Shown: positions 42,898-51,641, numbered from the stretch's first letter. The stretch: 56,198 bases of DNA from Burkholderiales bacterium (GCA_019635015.1 JAHCAG010000020.1:1-56198), one strand, 5' to 3'. The notes: generated by a model from the sequence alone, not told the origin. A program made the numbers and translations.

Positions 42898-45789
42898 GTG
42901 CAGGCAGGGGAACGTGACAGTGAATCGGCCAGTGTCGCGGTGAAATCCGCCAGACGCCAAAGCATGCCCGGACGTTTGCTCAGGAAGCCGTTGCCCGTCA
43001 TCGGCCATCTTGCCGTCGCCACGCAGTTGCAGATTCTCGGCGCCGCGCTGCTGCTGCTGTTCCTGCTGATGGCTGTTGCCACATTCCTCAACGATGTCCG
43101 CGTCACCTCCGGCGCGGCCTATGCCAAGGCCAACGCCGAAATCAGCATGCTGTCCCAGAGGATCGGCAAGGCCTCGCAGCAGGCCCTGAAGGGCGAGGCG
43201 CGGGGATTCGAGCAGTTGCTCGAGGCCCGGGACCGCATCGTCGAAGTCGTCGGTGTCCTGAAGGGCAGCTCGACCACGCACGAATTCACGCTCCCGCAAT
43301 GGGCCTTGCAGGTCGTGCCGGAGATGGCGGATGTCGCCCGGATCTGGGAGGACACCGAATCCAATGTCCTGGCTCTGGGTTATCTGCGTGAACCGCTGGA
43401 GCGTTTTCATGCGGCGGCCGGTGCTGCACGCGGTGGCGATGCGCTTGCCGCCGGCCAGTCGGCCCATGCCGACGGCGAGCGCATCGTGAGGAATATCCTG
43501 CGCGACACGGATGTGCTGCTGCAGGCAACGCAGAACCTGGCTGCGAGGCAGGCAGAAATCGAAAAAGAGCGCTTGTTGCTGAAGGTGATCCTGCTGCTGG
43601 CGGTGCTGGGTGCAGTCCTGCTGTGCGTCATGATCAAGGTATACCTGGCGGAGAGCTGGGTGCGCGCGGAACTGGCGGAACGGCAACTGGAGGAGCTTCG
43701 CATCCTCGGCGAGGTCGGCCAGACGGTCAGTGCTTCGCTGGACATCGACCGGGTGCTGGAAACCATCGTGACCCAGGCGGTCAGGCTGGGCGCCGCGGAT
43801 TCCGGCACCTTGTATGAATATGACGATGCCACGGAAGTGTTCAATCCGCGAGTCAATGTCGGCATGAGTGCGGAGATGGTGGACTCCCTGCGCGAGTCGC
43901 GACTCAGGGTGGGTCAGGGCGCCGTAGGCATGGCGGCCGAGAGGCGCGCGGCTTACCAGATTGCCGATGTGGAGCTGGATCCCGGCTACCGGCTGCGCGA
44001 GGTGCATAAACGCGGCGGCGGTTACCGCGCGGTGCTCGGTGTCCCCTTGCTGCGTGATGACCGGCTGGTCGGCGGCCTGGTGATCCGGCGTGTCAGGCCC
44101 GGGGAGTTTTCGCCGTCCGTGGTGAACATGCTGCAGACTTTTACCGGCCAGTCGGTCCTCGCCATCCAGAACGCGCACCTGTTCGACGAGATACGCCAGA
44201 AAGGCGCGCAACTGGAAGCTGCGAACCAGCTGAAATCGCAGTTTCTTGCCAACATGTCCCACGAACTGCGCACACCGCTCAACGCAATCATCGGTGTCTC
44301 GGAGATGCTGCTGGAGGATGCGCGCGACCTCAAGCGGGATGACGAAATCGAGCCGCTGGAGCGTGTGCTGCGTGCAGGGCGTCACCTGTTGGAGCTTATC
44401 AATGACATCCTCGACCTGTCGAAGATCGAGGCCGGAAAGATGGACCTGCATGCGGATACTTTCCCGGTGGCGCTGCTGGTGGGCGACGTGGTCAAGACCA
44501 TCGAAATGCTGGCTGGCAGGAACGGCAACAGCATCGTCCTCGAATGTCCGGCCGGCATCGGCAGCATGCATGCCGACCAGATCCGCGTGCGCCAGGTGCT
44601 GCTGAACCTGATGAGCAATGCCAACAAGTTCACCAAAAACGGCACCGTCAGCGTCACGGTGCGGCGCGAAACCCGGGAGGGCCGGGACTGGATTGCGGTT
44701 GCCGTGGCGGACACCGGCATCGGCATGACGCCGGAGCAGCTGTCGCGCCTGTTCAACGATTTTGTGCAGGCGGATGCCTCGACAACGCGCAAGTACGGCG
44801 GCACCGGGCTCGGGCTCGCCATCAGCCGGCGGCTGTGCCAGATGATGGGTGGAGAAATCACGGTGACCAGCGAGTCCGGCAAGGGTTCGACTTTCCTGAT
44901 GAACCTGCCGGCCGAGTCCGGCGCAGCGCCGGTGGCGGTGACGGCGCGTCCCGCTGCTGTGCAGCCGGCGGGCGAGACCCCGCGGGGGTCGGTGATCCTG
45001 GTGATCGACGACGACCAGTCGGTGCTGGATCTGACCGAACGTTTCCTGACGCGCAAGGGTTTCAAGGTGGTCACCGCCAGCGACGGCCACGAGGGACTGC
45101 GCCTCGCGCGCGAGCTGCATCCTGCGGCGATCACGCTGGATGTGTTGATGCCGCAGCTCGACGGCTGGACGGTGCTTGCCGCGATCAAGGGCGATCCGGA
45201 ACTGGCCGACATTCCGGTGATCCTGATGACCATCATCGACGATCGCACGCGTGGTTATGCGCTGGGCGCCACCGAATACCTGATCAAACCGGTGAACCGC
45301 GAAAAACTGACTGCGGTGCTGCGGGCCGCCTGTGGCACGGCAGGGCGCAAGGTGCTGGTGATCGATGATGATGATTTCATGCGCAACGGTGTCTGCCAGT
45401 CGTTGCGGCGCGACGGCTGGGAGGTGAGCGAGGCGGCCAATGGCCGTCTCGGGATCGAGAGCCTCGGGCAATCGCGTCCGGATGTCATCATGCTCGACCT
45501 GATGATGCCGGAGATGAACGGCTTCGAATTTCTCGTCGAAATGCGCGGCAAGCCGGAATGGCGGGATATTCCGGTCCTGGTGGTTACCGCCAAGGATCTG
45601 ACCGCGGAAGAACGCGCCCAGCTGAACGGACATGTCGAGCGGGTGCTGGACAAGGGATCGGCGGAACTGGCCGAACTGTTGGGCGAGATCGGGCAGGTGC
45701 TGGAGGTATCGATCACGCGCCGGCGCGAGGGCGGGACTGAAGCGGGAGGCATAGTGGGGTCAAAAGGTGGAGGCGAAGGGACGGCATGA
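42898..45789 (+). CDS. Hybrid sensor histidine kinase with PilJ-like sensor, GAF and two receiver domains
   Basis: About 963 residues. A membrane span at about 42-64 is followed by a PilJ/NarX-like periplasmic helical domain (AEISMLSQRIGKASQQALKG). A second span lies at about 220-243, then a coiled linker and a GAF domain (about 260-420). HisKA follows with His455 in NMSHELRTPLNAI, and HATPase_c with ADTGIGM and GGTGLGLAIS. Two receiver domains have phospho-acceptors at Asp748 and Asp867. GTG 42898 with GGGGAG upstream is the best start; ATG 42964 is possible. It overlaps the next gene by 4 bp, so three signalling genes are co-translated. Ligand unknown; PilJ-type domains in related kinases sense nitrate-like or surface cues. 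Confidence 0.87.
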   Translation: MQAGERDSESASVAVKSARRQSMPGRLLRKPLPVIGHLAVATQLQILGAALLLLFLLMAVATFLNDVRVTSGAAYAKANAEISMLSQRIGKASQQALKGEARGFEQLLEARDRIVEVVGVLKGSSTTHEFTLPQWALQVVPEMADVARIWEDTESNVLALGYLREPLERFHAAAGAARGGDALAAGQSAHADGERIVRNILRDTDVLLQATQNLAARQAEIEKERLLLKVILLLAVLGAVLLCVMIKVYLAESWVRAELAERQLEELRILGEVGQTVSASLDIDRVLETIVTQAVRLGAADSGTLYEYDDATEVFNPRVNVGMSAEMVDSLRESRLRVGQGAVGMAAERRAAYQIADVELDPGYRLREVHKRGGGYRAVLGVPLLRDDRLVGGLVIRRVRPGEFSPSVVNMLQTFTGQSVLAIQNAHLFDEIRQKGAQLEAANQLKSQFLANMSHELRTPLNAIIGVSEMLLEDARDLKRDDEIEPLERVLRAGRHLLELINDILDLSKIEAGKMDLHADTFPVALLVGDVVKTIEMLAGRNGNSIVLECPAGIGSMHADQIRVRQVLLNLMSNANKFTKNGTVSVTVRRETREGRDWIAVAVADTGIGMTPEQLSRLFNDFVQADASTTRKYGGTGLGLAISRRLCQMMGGEITVTSESGKGSTFLMNLPAESGAAPVAVTARPAAVQPAGETPRGSVILVIDDDQSVLDLTERFLTRKGFKVVTASDGHEGLRLARELHPAAITLDVLMPQLDGWTVLAAIKGDPELADIPVILMTIIDDRTRGYALGATEYLIKPVNREKLTAVLRAACGTAGRKVLVIDDDDFMRNGVCQSLRRDGWEVSEAANGRLGIESLGQSRPDVIMLDLMMPEMNGFEFLVEMRGKPEWRDIPVLVVTAKDLTAEERAQLNGHVERVLDKGSAELAELLGEIGQVLEVSITRRREGGTEAGGIVGSKGGGEGTA

Positions 45790-46160
45790 AAATACTCTAC
45801 GTCGAGGACAATGACGACAACATCTACATGCTCGAACGGCGTCTGAAGCGTGCCGGCTTCAGCGTGGTCATCGCGCGCGACGGCGCGGACGGCGTCGCCA
45901 AGGCCGGCAGCGAGCAGCCGGACCTGATCCTGATGGACCTGAGCTTGCCCGTGCTCGACGGCTGGGAGGCGACACGGCAGATCAAGCAGGGCGGCAGCAC
46001 CGGCCGGATTCCGCTGATCGTGCTGACCGCCAATGCCATGGCCGGCGAGAAGGAGAAGGCATTCGAGGCAGGATGCGACGATTTTGACACCAAGCCGGTC
46101 GAGTTCGAGCGCCTGCTCGGGAAAATCAATGCCCTGATATCGCAGGAGTCCCGGTCATGA
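45786..46160 (+). CDS. Single-domain response regulator
   Basis: 124-residue stand-alone receiver: acidic pocket EDNDDN near the N-terminus, phospho-acceptor Asp51 in LILMDLSLP, switch Thr in VLTANAMAGEKEKA, and Lys in DTKPVEFERLL. There is no output domain, so it passes phosphate or docks to a partner, as in DivK/CpdR-like regulators. It overlaps both neighbours by ATGA, with the hybrid kinase before and the cyclase regulator after. Confidence 0.92.
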   Translation: MKILYVEDNDDNIYMLERRLKRAGFSVVIARDGADGVAKAGSEQPDLILMDLSLPVLDGWEATRQIKQGGSTGRIPLIVLTANAMAGEKEKAFEAGCDDFDTKPVEFERLLGKINALISQESRS

Positions 46161-47257
46161 CCATTCAGGATGCATCTCTGCTGGTCGTCGATGACAACGA
46201 CGACAACCGGTATACGCTGACGCGCAGACTGAAGCGCGAAGGTTACGCCAGCATTTCCACGGCGAACGACGGCCTCCAGGCGCTGGAGCAGTTGCAGCAG
46301 AAGAAATTCGACCTCGTCATGCTGGACGTGATGATGCCGGAAATGAACGGTTACGAGGTCTTGGAGCGGATGAAGTCGGATCCGCAGCTCCGCGACATTC
46401 CGGTGATCATGATTACCGCCGTCGAAGACCAGGAAAGCGTCATCCGCTGCATCAAGCTGGGAGCCGAGGACCATCTGCCGAAACCCTTCGATCCGACGCT
46501 GCTGGCGGCGCGGGTCAGCGCAAGCCTGGAGAAGAAGCGGCTGCGCGACGAACTGCACGAGCTGAACCGCACGCTGGAGGAGCGGGTGAAGCAGCAGTTG
46601 TCGGAACTCGACCGGCTGGGCATGCTGAAGCGTTTTTTTTCGCCGCAGATCGCCAAGGCGATTCTGGATACCGGCGGCGAGAAGATGCTGCAGGCGCACC
46701 GCCGCGAGGTGGTCGTGGTGTTCCTCGACATGCGCGGTTTCACCGCCTTCACCGACAAGGCCGAGCCGGAGGAGGTCATGGAGGTGCTGTCGGAGTACCA
46801 CAACGCGCTGGGGCCGCTGATCCTGGCCGAAGGCGGCACGCTGGACTGTTTCACCGGCGACGGCATGATGATCTATTTCAACGACCCGATCAAAATGGAA
46901 TTTCCGCTGCTCAATGCCGTGCGCATGTCGCTGGCGATGCAGCGCGACTTTGTGCCGTTGCGCGAGGCCTGGCAGAAGCGCGGTTTCAGCCTCGATCTCG
47001 GCATCGGCATTGCGCAGGGTTATGCGACGCTGGGCGCCATCGGCTTCGAGGGGCGCTGGGACTATACCTGCATCGGATCGGTGACCAATCATGCCGCGCG
47101 CCTCTGCGGCGAAGCGAAGGGCGGTCAGATACTGACCAACCGGAAAACCTTTTCCCGTGTCGAGGAACTGGTGAAGGCCGAACCGCTGGGCGACATGAAT
47201 TTCAAAGGCGTGGCCGAGCCGGTGCCGGTGGTCAACATCACTGCACTGGTGGATTGA
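46157..47257 (+). CDS. Response regulator with class III adenylate/guanylate cyclase output
   Basis: 366 residues: receiver domain (Asp57 in LVMLDVMMP), a coiled-coil linker (about 130-155, RDELHELNRTLEERVKQQL), and a class III cyclase domain. Metal-binding Asp191 (VVFLDMRGFTAF) and Asp235 (FTGDGMMIYF) are present, as are the transition-state Asn and Arg in GSVTNHAARL. The substrate-selecting position that is Lys in adenylate cyclases (GTLDK) is Cys231 here (GTLDCFTGDG), and the second position is Thr (WDYTCIG) as in class IIIb enzymes. The nucleotide made is therefore uncertain. It is co-translated with the hybrid kinase operon. Confidence 0.88.
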   Translation: MTIQDASLLVVDDNDDNRYTLTRRLKREGYASISTANDGLQALEQLQQKKFDLVMLDVMMPEMNGYEVLERMKSDPQLRDIPVIMITAVEDQESVIRCIKLGAEDHLPKPFDPTLLAARVSASLEKKRLRDELHELNRTLEERVKQQLSELDRLGMLKRFFSPQIAKAILDTGGEKMLQAHRREVVVVFLDMRGFTAFTDKAEPEEVMEVLSEYHNALGPLILAEGGTLDCFTGDGMMIYFNDPIKMEFPLLNAVRMSLAMQRDFVPLREAWQKRGFSLDLGIGIAQGYATLGAIGFEGRWDYTCIGSVTNHAARLCGEAKGGQILTNRKTFSRVEELVKAEPLGDMNFKGVAEPVPVVNITALVD

Positions 47258-47388
47258 AACGGGCCCCGTTTCCGCCGGATCATCCCCGGATTTCCCGGTC
47301 CGGCTGCGGTGATTCAGGCATTCGATGCTTGACCTGCGCAGGCATCACCGGTTAATACGGAATGTCGGTTGTTGATCGGGAACAAGTC

Positions 47389-48918
47389 ATGCACGGAAAT
47401 CAACATGGCGGTCTGATGCATCCGGTCATGGTGATATCCGCCGTGATCGTGTTGCTGCTGGCGGCGGCGGGTGCGCTGATGCCGGAAGAGTTTGAACGTC
47501 TGGCAAAAAATCTCCTGCTGTTCACCACGACGAATTTCGGCTGGTTTTACCTGCTGACCGTGTTTGCCATCGTCGTGTTCCTGTTCTGCCTGGCTGTCAG
47601 CCGTTTCGGCGGCATCCGTCTCGGCCCCGAGGGGAGCCGTCCCGAGTTCCCGTTTTTCACCTGGATTGCGATGCTGTTCTCGGCCGGATTCGGCGCGGGA
47701 CTGGTGTTCTGGGGAGTGGCCGAGCCGATGAGCCATTTTTTCACGCCACCCTTCCAGAACATGGCGCCGCAATCGGCGCCGGCCGCGCGGGTGGCGATGG
47801 GGTATGCCTTCTTTCACTGGGGCGTCAGCCAGTGGTCGGTGTTTGCACTGGCGGGGCTGGGCATCGGTTACATGCAGTTCCGCAAGGGGCGCGATGGCCT
47901 GGTATCGACGGCACTCGAGCCGGTTGTCGGCAAACGCCCGGTTATTAGAACCGCGGTGAATGTGCTGGCCGTGGTGGCGACAGTGATGGGTGTTGCGACC
48001 TCGCTTGGCCTGGGTGTGCTTCAGATCAGCGGCGGCCTGCAGTCGGTGACAGGATGGGCGGGGTCTCTGAAGCTGCAGTTGCTGGTCATTGCCGTGATGT
48101 TTTCGGTCTACATGCTGTCCTCCACAACCGGGCTGCATCGTGGCATCCGCTGGCTGAGCAACGTCAATCTGGGATTGTGTCTCCTGCTGCTGGTTTTCGT
48201 GTTTGTGGCCGGTCCTACGGTGTTCATCCTCAATGCCTTCACGCTGGGACTAGGGGACTATCTCAGCCATTTTGTCGAATACAGCCTGCGGCTGACACCG
48301 TACCGCGGCGGCACCTGGGTGCGCGACTGGACGATTTTCTACTGGGCCTGGGCCATCGCCTGGTCGCCCTTCGTCGGCGCGTTCGTGGCCAGGGTGTCCC
48401 GGGGACGGACCATCCGCGAGTTCATCGTCGGCGTGCTGGTGGTGCCGCCGGCCATCGCCTGCGTGTGGATCGCCACCTTCGGTGGCATGGCCCTGCATCA
48501 GGACCTGAACCATGCTGCCGGCATTGCAGCCGTGGTCGACAGGGACGTCGCTCTGGCGCTGTTCGCCCTCTACCAGCATCTGCCGCTGGGCGGCGTGCTG
48601 TCGGTGCTGTCGATACTTCTGATATTCACTTTTCTGGTGACCTCGGCCGATTCGGCAACCTATATCCTTGCCGGCATGGTTTCCGGAGGAAATCCGGATC
48701 CCCGCCAGTCGCTGAAGGTGTTCTGGGGGGCGATGATGTCGCTGGTCGCGGCGGTGCTGCTCGCGGCAGGCGGCCTCGCGTCCCTGCAGACGGCCTCGCT
48801 GGTCGCGGCGCTCCCGTTCACGCTGCTGCTGATCCTGATGATGATGGCGCTGATCCGGCTGCTGCGTTCCGAAGCGCTGCCTGCAGGCGGCAGCGGCCGG
48901 CCGCCGCCGGCCGCATGA
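47389..48918 (+). CDS. BCCT-family betaine/carnitine/choline-type transporter
   Basis: About 509 residues with 12 predicted spans. BCCT hallmarks are SAGFGAGLVFWGVAEPMSHF (glycine-rich stretch and substrate box), YAFFHWGVSQWSVFALAGLG, and the tryptophan-rich TWVRDWTIFYWAWAIAWSPFVGAFVARVSRG. It takes up quaternary-ammonium osmolytes such as glycine betaine, Na+- or H+-coupled. ATG 47389 has GGGA 7 bp upstream; ATG 47362 is an alternative. There is no long C-terminal regulatory tail like that of BetP. It follows the kinase/cyclase operon by 130 bp and lies 9 kb from ectABCD, giving the region two osmoprotection routes. Confidence 0.9.
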   Translation: MHGNQHGGLMHPVMVISAVIVLLLAAAGALMPEEFERLAKNLLLFTTTNFGWFYLLTVFAIVVFLFCLAVSRFGGIRLGPEGSRPEFPFFTWIAMLFSAGFGAGLVFWGVAEPMSHFFTPPFQNMAPQSAPAARVAMGYAFFHWGVSQWSVFALAGLGIGYMQFRKGRDGLVSTALEPVVGKRPVIRTAVNVLAVVATVMGVATSLGLGVLQISGGLQSVTGWAGSLKLQLLVIAVMFSVYMLSSTTGLHRGIRWLSNVNLGLCLLLLVFVFVAGPTVFILNAFTLGLGDYLSHFVEYSLRLTPYRGGTWVRDWTIFYWAWAIAWSPFVGAFVARVSRGRTIREFIVGVLVVPPAIACVWIATFGGMALHQDLNHAAGIAAVVDRDVALALFALYQHLPLGGVLSVLSILLIFTFLVTSADSATYILAGMVSGGNPDPRQSLKVFWGAMMSLVAAVLLAAGGLASLQTASLVAALPFTLLLILMMMALIRLLRSEALPAGGSGRPPPAA

Positions 48919-48958
48919 GATCCTTTCAACCGGTTGTTCAACCTGTGGAGAATTGCTG

Positions 48959-49318
48959 ATGGGTTTGCAGAGAATGCATGTCGCGGCGCGTTACAGCGAA
49001 GCGGCGATTTTCAACGGCGTGGTTTATCTCGCCGGCATGGTGCCGGAGTGTGACGCGGATGACATCCGCAGCCAGACCGCCGACGTGCTGGCGCAGATCG
49101 ACCAGCGGCTGGCGGAGGCGGGCAGCCACAAGGGGCTCATCCTGCGCGCGCAGATCTATCTCGCCGACATCAAGGACATCGGCGCGATGAATGAAGTCTG
49201 GGATGCCTGGGTGACGCCGGGCACGGCACCGCCGCGGGCGACCGTGCAGGCGGCGCTGTCAGACCCGGACTGGCGGATCGAGATTGTGGTGACGGCGGCG
49301 CAAACTGCGGGCGCCTGA
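48959..49318 (+). CDS. ridA: RidA family protein
   Basis: 119-residue RidA/YjgF-like enamine/imine deaminase-fold protein: ARYSEAAIFNGVVYLAGMVP at the start, then QIDQRLAEAGSHKGLILRAQIYLADIKDI and the ending APPRATVQAALSDPDWRIEI. RidA hydrolyses reactive 2-aminoacrylate-type imines. The conserved Arg of the active site is likely that in PPRATVQ. ATG 48959 has GTGGAGAA 7 bp upstream. It is the last host gene before the accessory region. Confidence 0.85.
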   Translation: MGLQRMHVAARYSEAAIFNGVVYLAGMVPECDADDIRSQTADVLAQIDQRLAEAGSHKGLILRAQIYLADIKDIGAMNEVWDAWVTPGTAPPRATVQAALSDPDWRIEIVVTAAQTAGA

Positions 49319-49331
49319 ACCGGCGCTGCGC

Positions 49332-49359
49332 AAAAAAGAAGCGCTGCCCTGGGGCAGCG
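49332..49359 (-). terminator. Minus-strand terminator next to a tmRNA-like 3' end
   Basis: Read on the minus strand, the stem CGCTGCC/GGCAGCG with a 4-base loop is followed by GCTTCTTTTTT. It cannot serve ridA, which is on the plus strand, but fits a minus-strand gene ending at about 49371, as ssrA would have. Confidence 0.6.
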
Positions 49360-49370
49360 TTCCGGTAAAT

Positions 49371-49396
49371 GGTGGGGCGGCGACTACCGAATAGTT
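49371..49396 (-). other. Possible decayed tmRNA 3' end (outer attachment site)
   Basis: On the minus strand the sequence reads TATTCGGTAGTCGCCGCC then CCACCA. It aligns with the better ssrA end at 54245-54279 (TTTCGATTCCCGCCGCCT then CCACCA) with one deleted base and several substitutions. It is immediately followed by a minus-strand terminator. I read it as a displaced, decaying ssrA 3' end left by island insertion. Confidence 0.4.
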
Positions 49397-49443
49397 GACG
49401 TATCCTGTTGATTAAGTTACTATTTCATAAGGATTTCTTGAGG

Positions 49444-49463
49444 AGTTGCCCCAAAGTTGCCCC
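49444..49463. repeat. Two AGTTGCCCC direct repeats, integrase arm-type candidates
   Basis: AGTTGCCCC occurs at 49444-49452 and 49455-49463, an 11-bp period (one helical turn). The same word with an extra C recurs at the other end of the AT-rich block (54081-54168). Paired repeats near both attachment sites are what arm-type integrase binding sites look like. Confidence 0.5.
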
Positions 49464-49545
49464 TAGGAAACGGACGCGAGTTCTTTACCCGCATTCCATC
49501 CCAACGTAACCTAGAGATTGCGGGGAAACAAAGAAATTGAACGAA

Positions 49546-50475
49546 CTAAACGTTCACTGTCTCCGTCGATTCCGCCCACCATTGGTCGCTAGCGTTCCCC
49601 TTGCCCCGTTCGACTGATTGCATCCAGGGGTGATCACCCAGTTCACCGAACCCGAAAATTGGCATAACTCCGCGTCTTACGTCTTCTAATAGTGGGATTT
49701 CATCCAGGCGCACGTTCCCAATATTGACGGTTGGGCCGAAAGTTTTCACCCACCAGAATTGCTGCTGCCGTCGGTGGGTATAGGGGACGTGCGTGGAGAC
49801 CTCAAAAACAATCTTATCCAGTCCGACTTCTTTCACAACTTCCTCGATTTGAGGGCCAACAGTTTTCCACCTCTCAAGAATTTCTTCCCCGGTTTCACCT
49901 ACGACTCTTCTCAATAGATGTCCCTCCCAGTACACATGTTTGGCGCCCATATCGAGAAGGTCGTGAAATTGCTTTATGGTTTCCTTGACATTCAAATCTC
50001 GGTCGCTTTTTCGAGTTACATCGCCTTTGGGGAATTTCTTGCCGACCTCTCCAATTATTCCGAATCCGTAGCTCTTGCATAGATCAACGAATTCCCTTTC
50101 CCTTGCCATGTTTCGATCTGATCCTTCGCTATTCGATATTTCGACATTGGCAAATCCCAACTCCTTGAATTTGCGGAGTATCTGCTCACCGCGCCCCTGA
50201 GCTCTCGCAATCTCAATAAGCAGTCCACCGGGCTGGGGTAGTACTCCATATTTCTCGCATAGCTTTATTTTTTCTTGAATGGTTTCGATATTCCAAGTTA
50301 GCAGTCTCGAAGGAAACTTCAAAATATCAACATATTCCCCAAACGCCTTGAAGGCATCTTCAGTGAAGCGAGCGGGCCAGCCCATGTCGTTCACCATAGC
50401 TAATCCAACTGTTCTTGGCTTTTTCGGGCGTTCTGCAATCTTGATACCTAGATATTCATTGAACTGCATTTTCAA
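49546..50475 (-). CDS. Phosphosulfolactate synthase (ComA) family protein
   Basis: 309 residues matching the ComA TIM-barrel family. The start KKPRTVGLAMVNDMGW is followed by YVDILKFPSRLLTW, KIKLCEKYGVLPQPGG, IARAQGRGEQILRKFKELGF, NVEISNSEGSDRN and IIGEVGKKFPKGD. ComA adds sulfite to phosphoenolpyruvate to give (2R)-phospho-3-sulfolactate in coenzyme M synthesis, and bacterial homologues (YitD) exist. The GC content is far below that of host genes. It is 16 bp downstream of a Bug receptor gene, under what appears to be CysB-type control. The exact reaction here (sulfite addition, or the reverse in sulfonate breakdown) is unknown. Confidence 0.78.
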   Translation of the reverse strand: MKMQFNEYLGIKIAERPKKPRTVGLAMVNDMGWPARFTEDAFKAFGEYVDILKFPSRLLTWNIETIQEKIKLCEKYGVLPQPGGLLIEIARAQGRGEQILRKFKELGFANVEISNSEGSDRNMAREREFVDLCKSYGFGIIGEVGKKFPKGDVTRKSDRDLNVKETIKQFHDLLDMGAKHVYWEGHLLRRVVGETGEEILERWKTVGPQIEEVVKEVGLDKIVFEVSTHVPYTHRRQQQFWWVKTFGPTVNIGNVRLDEIPLLEDVRRGVMPIFGFGELGDHPWMQSVERGKGNASDQWWAESTETVNV

Positions 50476-50491
50476 TCTCCTAAAATTGTGT

Positions 50492-51502
50492 TTATTTCTT
50501 CGTTAAGCCAATGCTGGTGAGAATCGTGTTGAGTTCTTTTGATTGTTCGGCCCAATAACTATTTGCATCTTTGCTGTTTCGGTAGGTGTTCACCCAGAAG
50601 TTTGATTTGAGATCAGCTGCCCATTCGGGTGACTGAGAAAGTTTTTGAAAGACCTGATCCCAAAATGTAACCTGATCGGCGGTGAGTCCTTTGGGTCCGA
50701 TAATTCCTCGCCAGCTACCAAAAACTGCATTTATCCCTTGTTCTTTCCAGGTAGGTACTTCCGACATTGCATCAGAAAGTCGCTTGTCCGAAGTGACTCC
50801 GATTATTCGTATTTTCCCTGAAAGAAATAGTGGCAATAGGATCGGAATGGAAGAGGGCACTAGATCAACGTGCCCTCCTAATAGGGCTGTAGTTGCTTCT
50901 CCTGATGAATTGAAGACGACGGTCTTCAATTGCTTGACATCAATATTTGATGACTTGGCAACCAGCGCAGCTGCAATGTGATTGGGATTTCCCCGTGTTG
51001 TTGCTATGGCAATGACCAGAGAGTCTGGCTTCTGCTTGAGTCGATCAATTAGGTCTTTTCCAGTCTTGATAGGGGAATCCGCCTTAACGGCAAAGGCAAT
51101 GTATTCATCATACAAATGTGCAAGCGGCGTCATGTCTGCATACGAAATCTTACTTACGCCGTTAATAAAATTCGTGATGATATTTAGTGGGGCAATCGAG
51201 ATATAGTGACCGTCTCCGGCTTGTTGGTTCAAGTAGATTCGACTTATTGTTCCACCGCCGCCTGCTTTATTTACAATCGTTGTGCTGGACTTGACCAACT
51301 GCTCATCTTTAAGAATCTTTTGAATCAATCGCGCTGTCTTATCCCCTGATCCGCCAGGGCTTGCTCCAACCACGATTTCTACATTCTTTTCCGGTGTCCA
51401 CTGGGCGGATTGTGCCAAACCATGTTGCAGAAAACCGATGAAAATGAAAGGGAGTAGAGCGCATACACATGATTGCTTAGATCGAACTTGAATGAATTTC
51501 AT
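50492..51502 (-). CDS. Bug/TctC-family periplasmic receptor on the island
   Basis: About 336 residues from ATG 51502, preceded by GAGGAGAT. A signal peptide (about residues 1-31) ends near GLAQS, followed by the Bug motif KNVEIVVGASPGGSGDKTARL. LAHLYDEYIAFAVKADSPI and TALLGGHVDLVPSSIPILLP are typical receptor regions. It is AT-rich like its neighbours. No TctA/TctB permease is on the island; it could use the tctBA at 16.5-18.5 kb or another pair. Orphan Bug receptors also act as ligand sensors. It is upstream of, and co-transcribed with, the ComA-like gene. Confidence 0.88.
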   Translation of the reverse strand: MKFIQVRSKQSCVCALLPFIFIGFLQHGLAQSAQWTPEKNVEIVVGASPGGSGDKTARLIQKILKDEQLVKSSTTIVNKAGGGGTISRIYLNQQAGDGHYISIAPLNIITNFINGVSKISYADMTPLAHLYDEYIAFAVKADSPIKTGKDLIDRLKQKPDSLVIAIATTRGNPNHIAAALVAKSSNIDVKQLKTVVFNSSGEATTALLGGHVDLVPSSIPILLPLFLSGKIRIIGVTSDKRLSDAMSEVPTWKEQGINAVFGSWRGIIGPKGLTADQVTFWDQVFQKLSQSPEWAADLKSNFWVNTYRNSKDANSYWAEQSKELNTILTSIGLTKK

Positions 51503-51628
51503 TTTGTTGATCTCCTCAGGCAAACTTGGGATTGATTTATTCTTGATAAACATGCCTACCCGGTGGAACATATAGTTCAGGCTAGCGCGAAGCTAGTTGC
51601 GGCAGCAAATAATTAAAACTTTGGGGCT

Positions 51629-51641
51629 ATAACCTGTGGTT
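51629..51641. promoter_or_regulatory. T-N11-A dyad, candidate LysR operator
   Basis: TAACCTGTGGTTA is a perfect 5-bp dyad with the LysR T-N11-A layout, extended to CTATAACC/GGTTAGAG with one mismatch. It lies about 127 bp upstream of the Bug receptor ATG, in the 240-bp gap after the CysB-type regulator gene. That gap otherwise holds two short hairpins (cctac...gtagg and ggtcga...tcgacc, the latter at the regulator's stop). Confidence 0.45.

Noticed and set aside
42766..45633. A 955-codon open frame on the minus strand opposite the hybrid kinase, and similar long antisense frames opposite lpdA/zapE, soeA and the MmgE/PrpD genes
   Set aside because: These are mirror frames of GC-rich genes. 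Their translations are rich in His, Arg, Asp and Gln, with no family resemblance and no ribosome sites.
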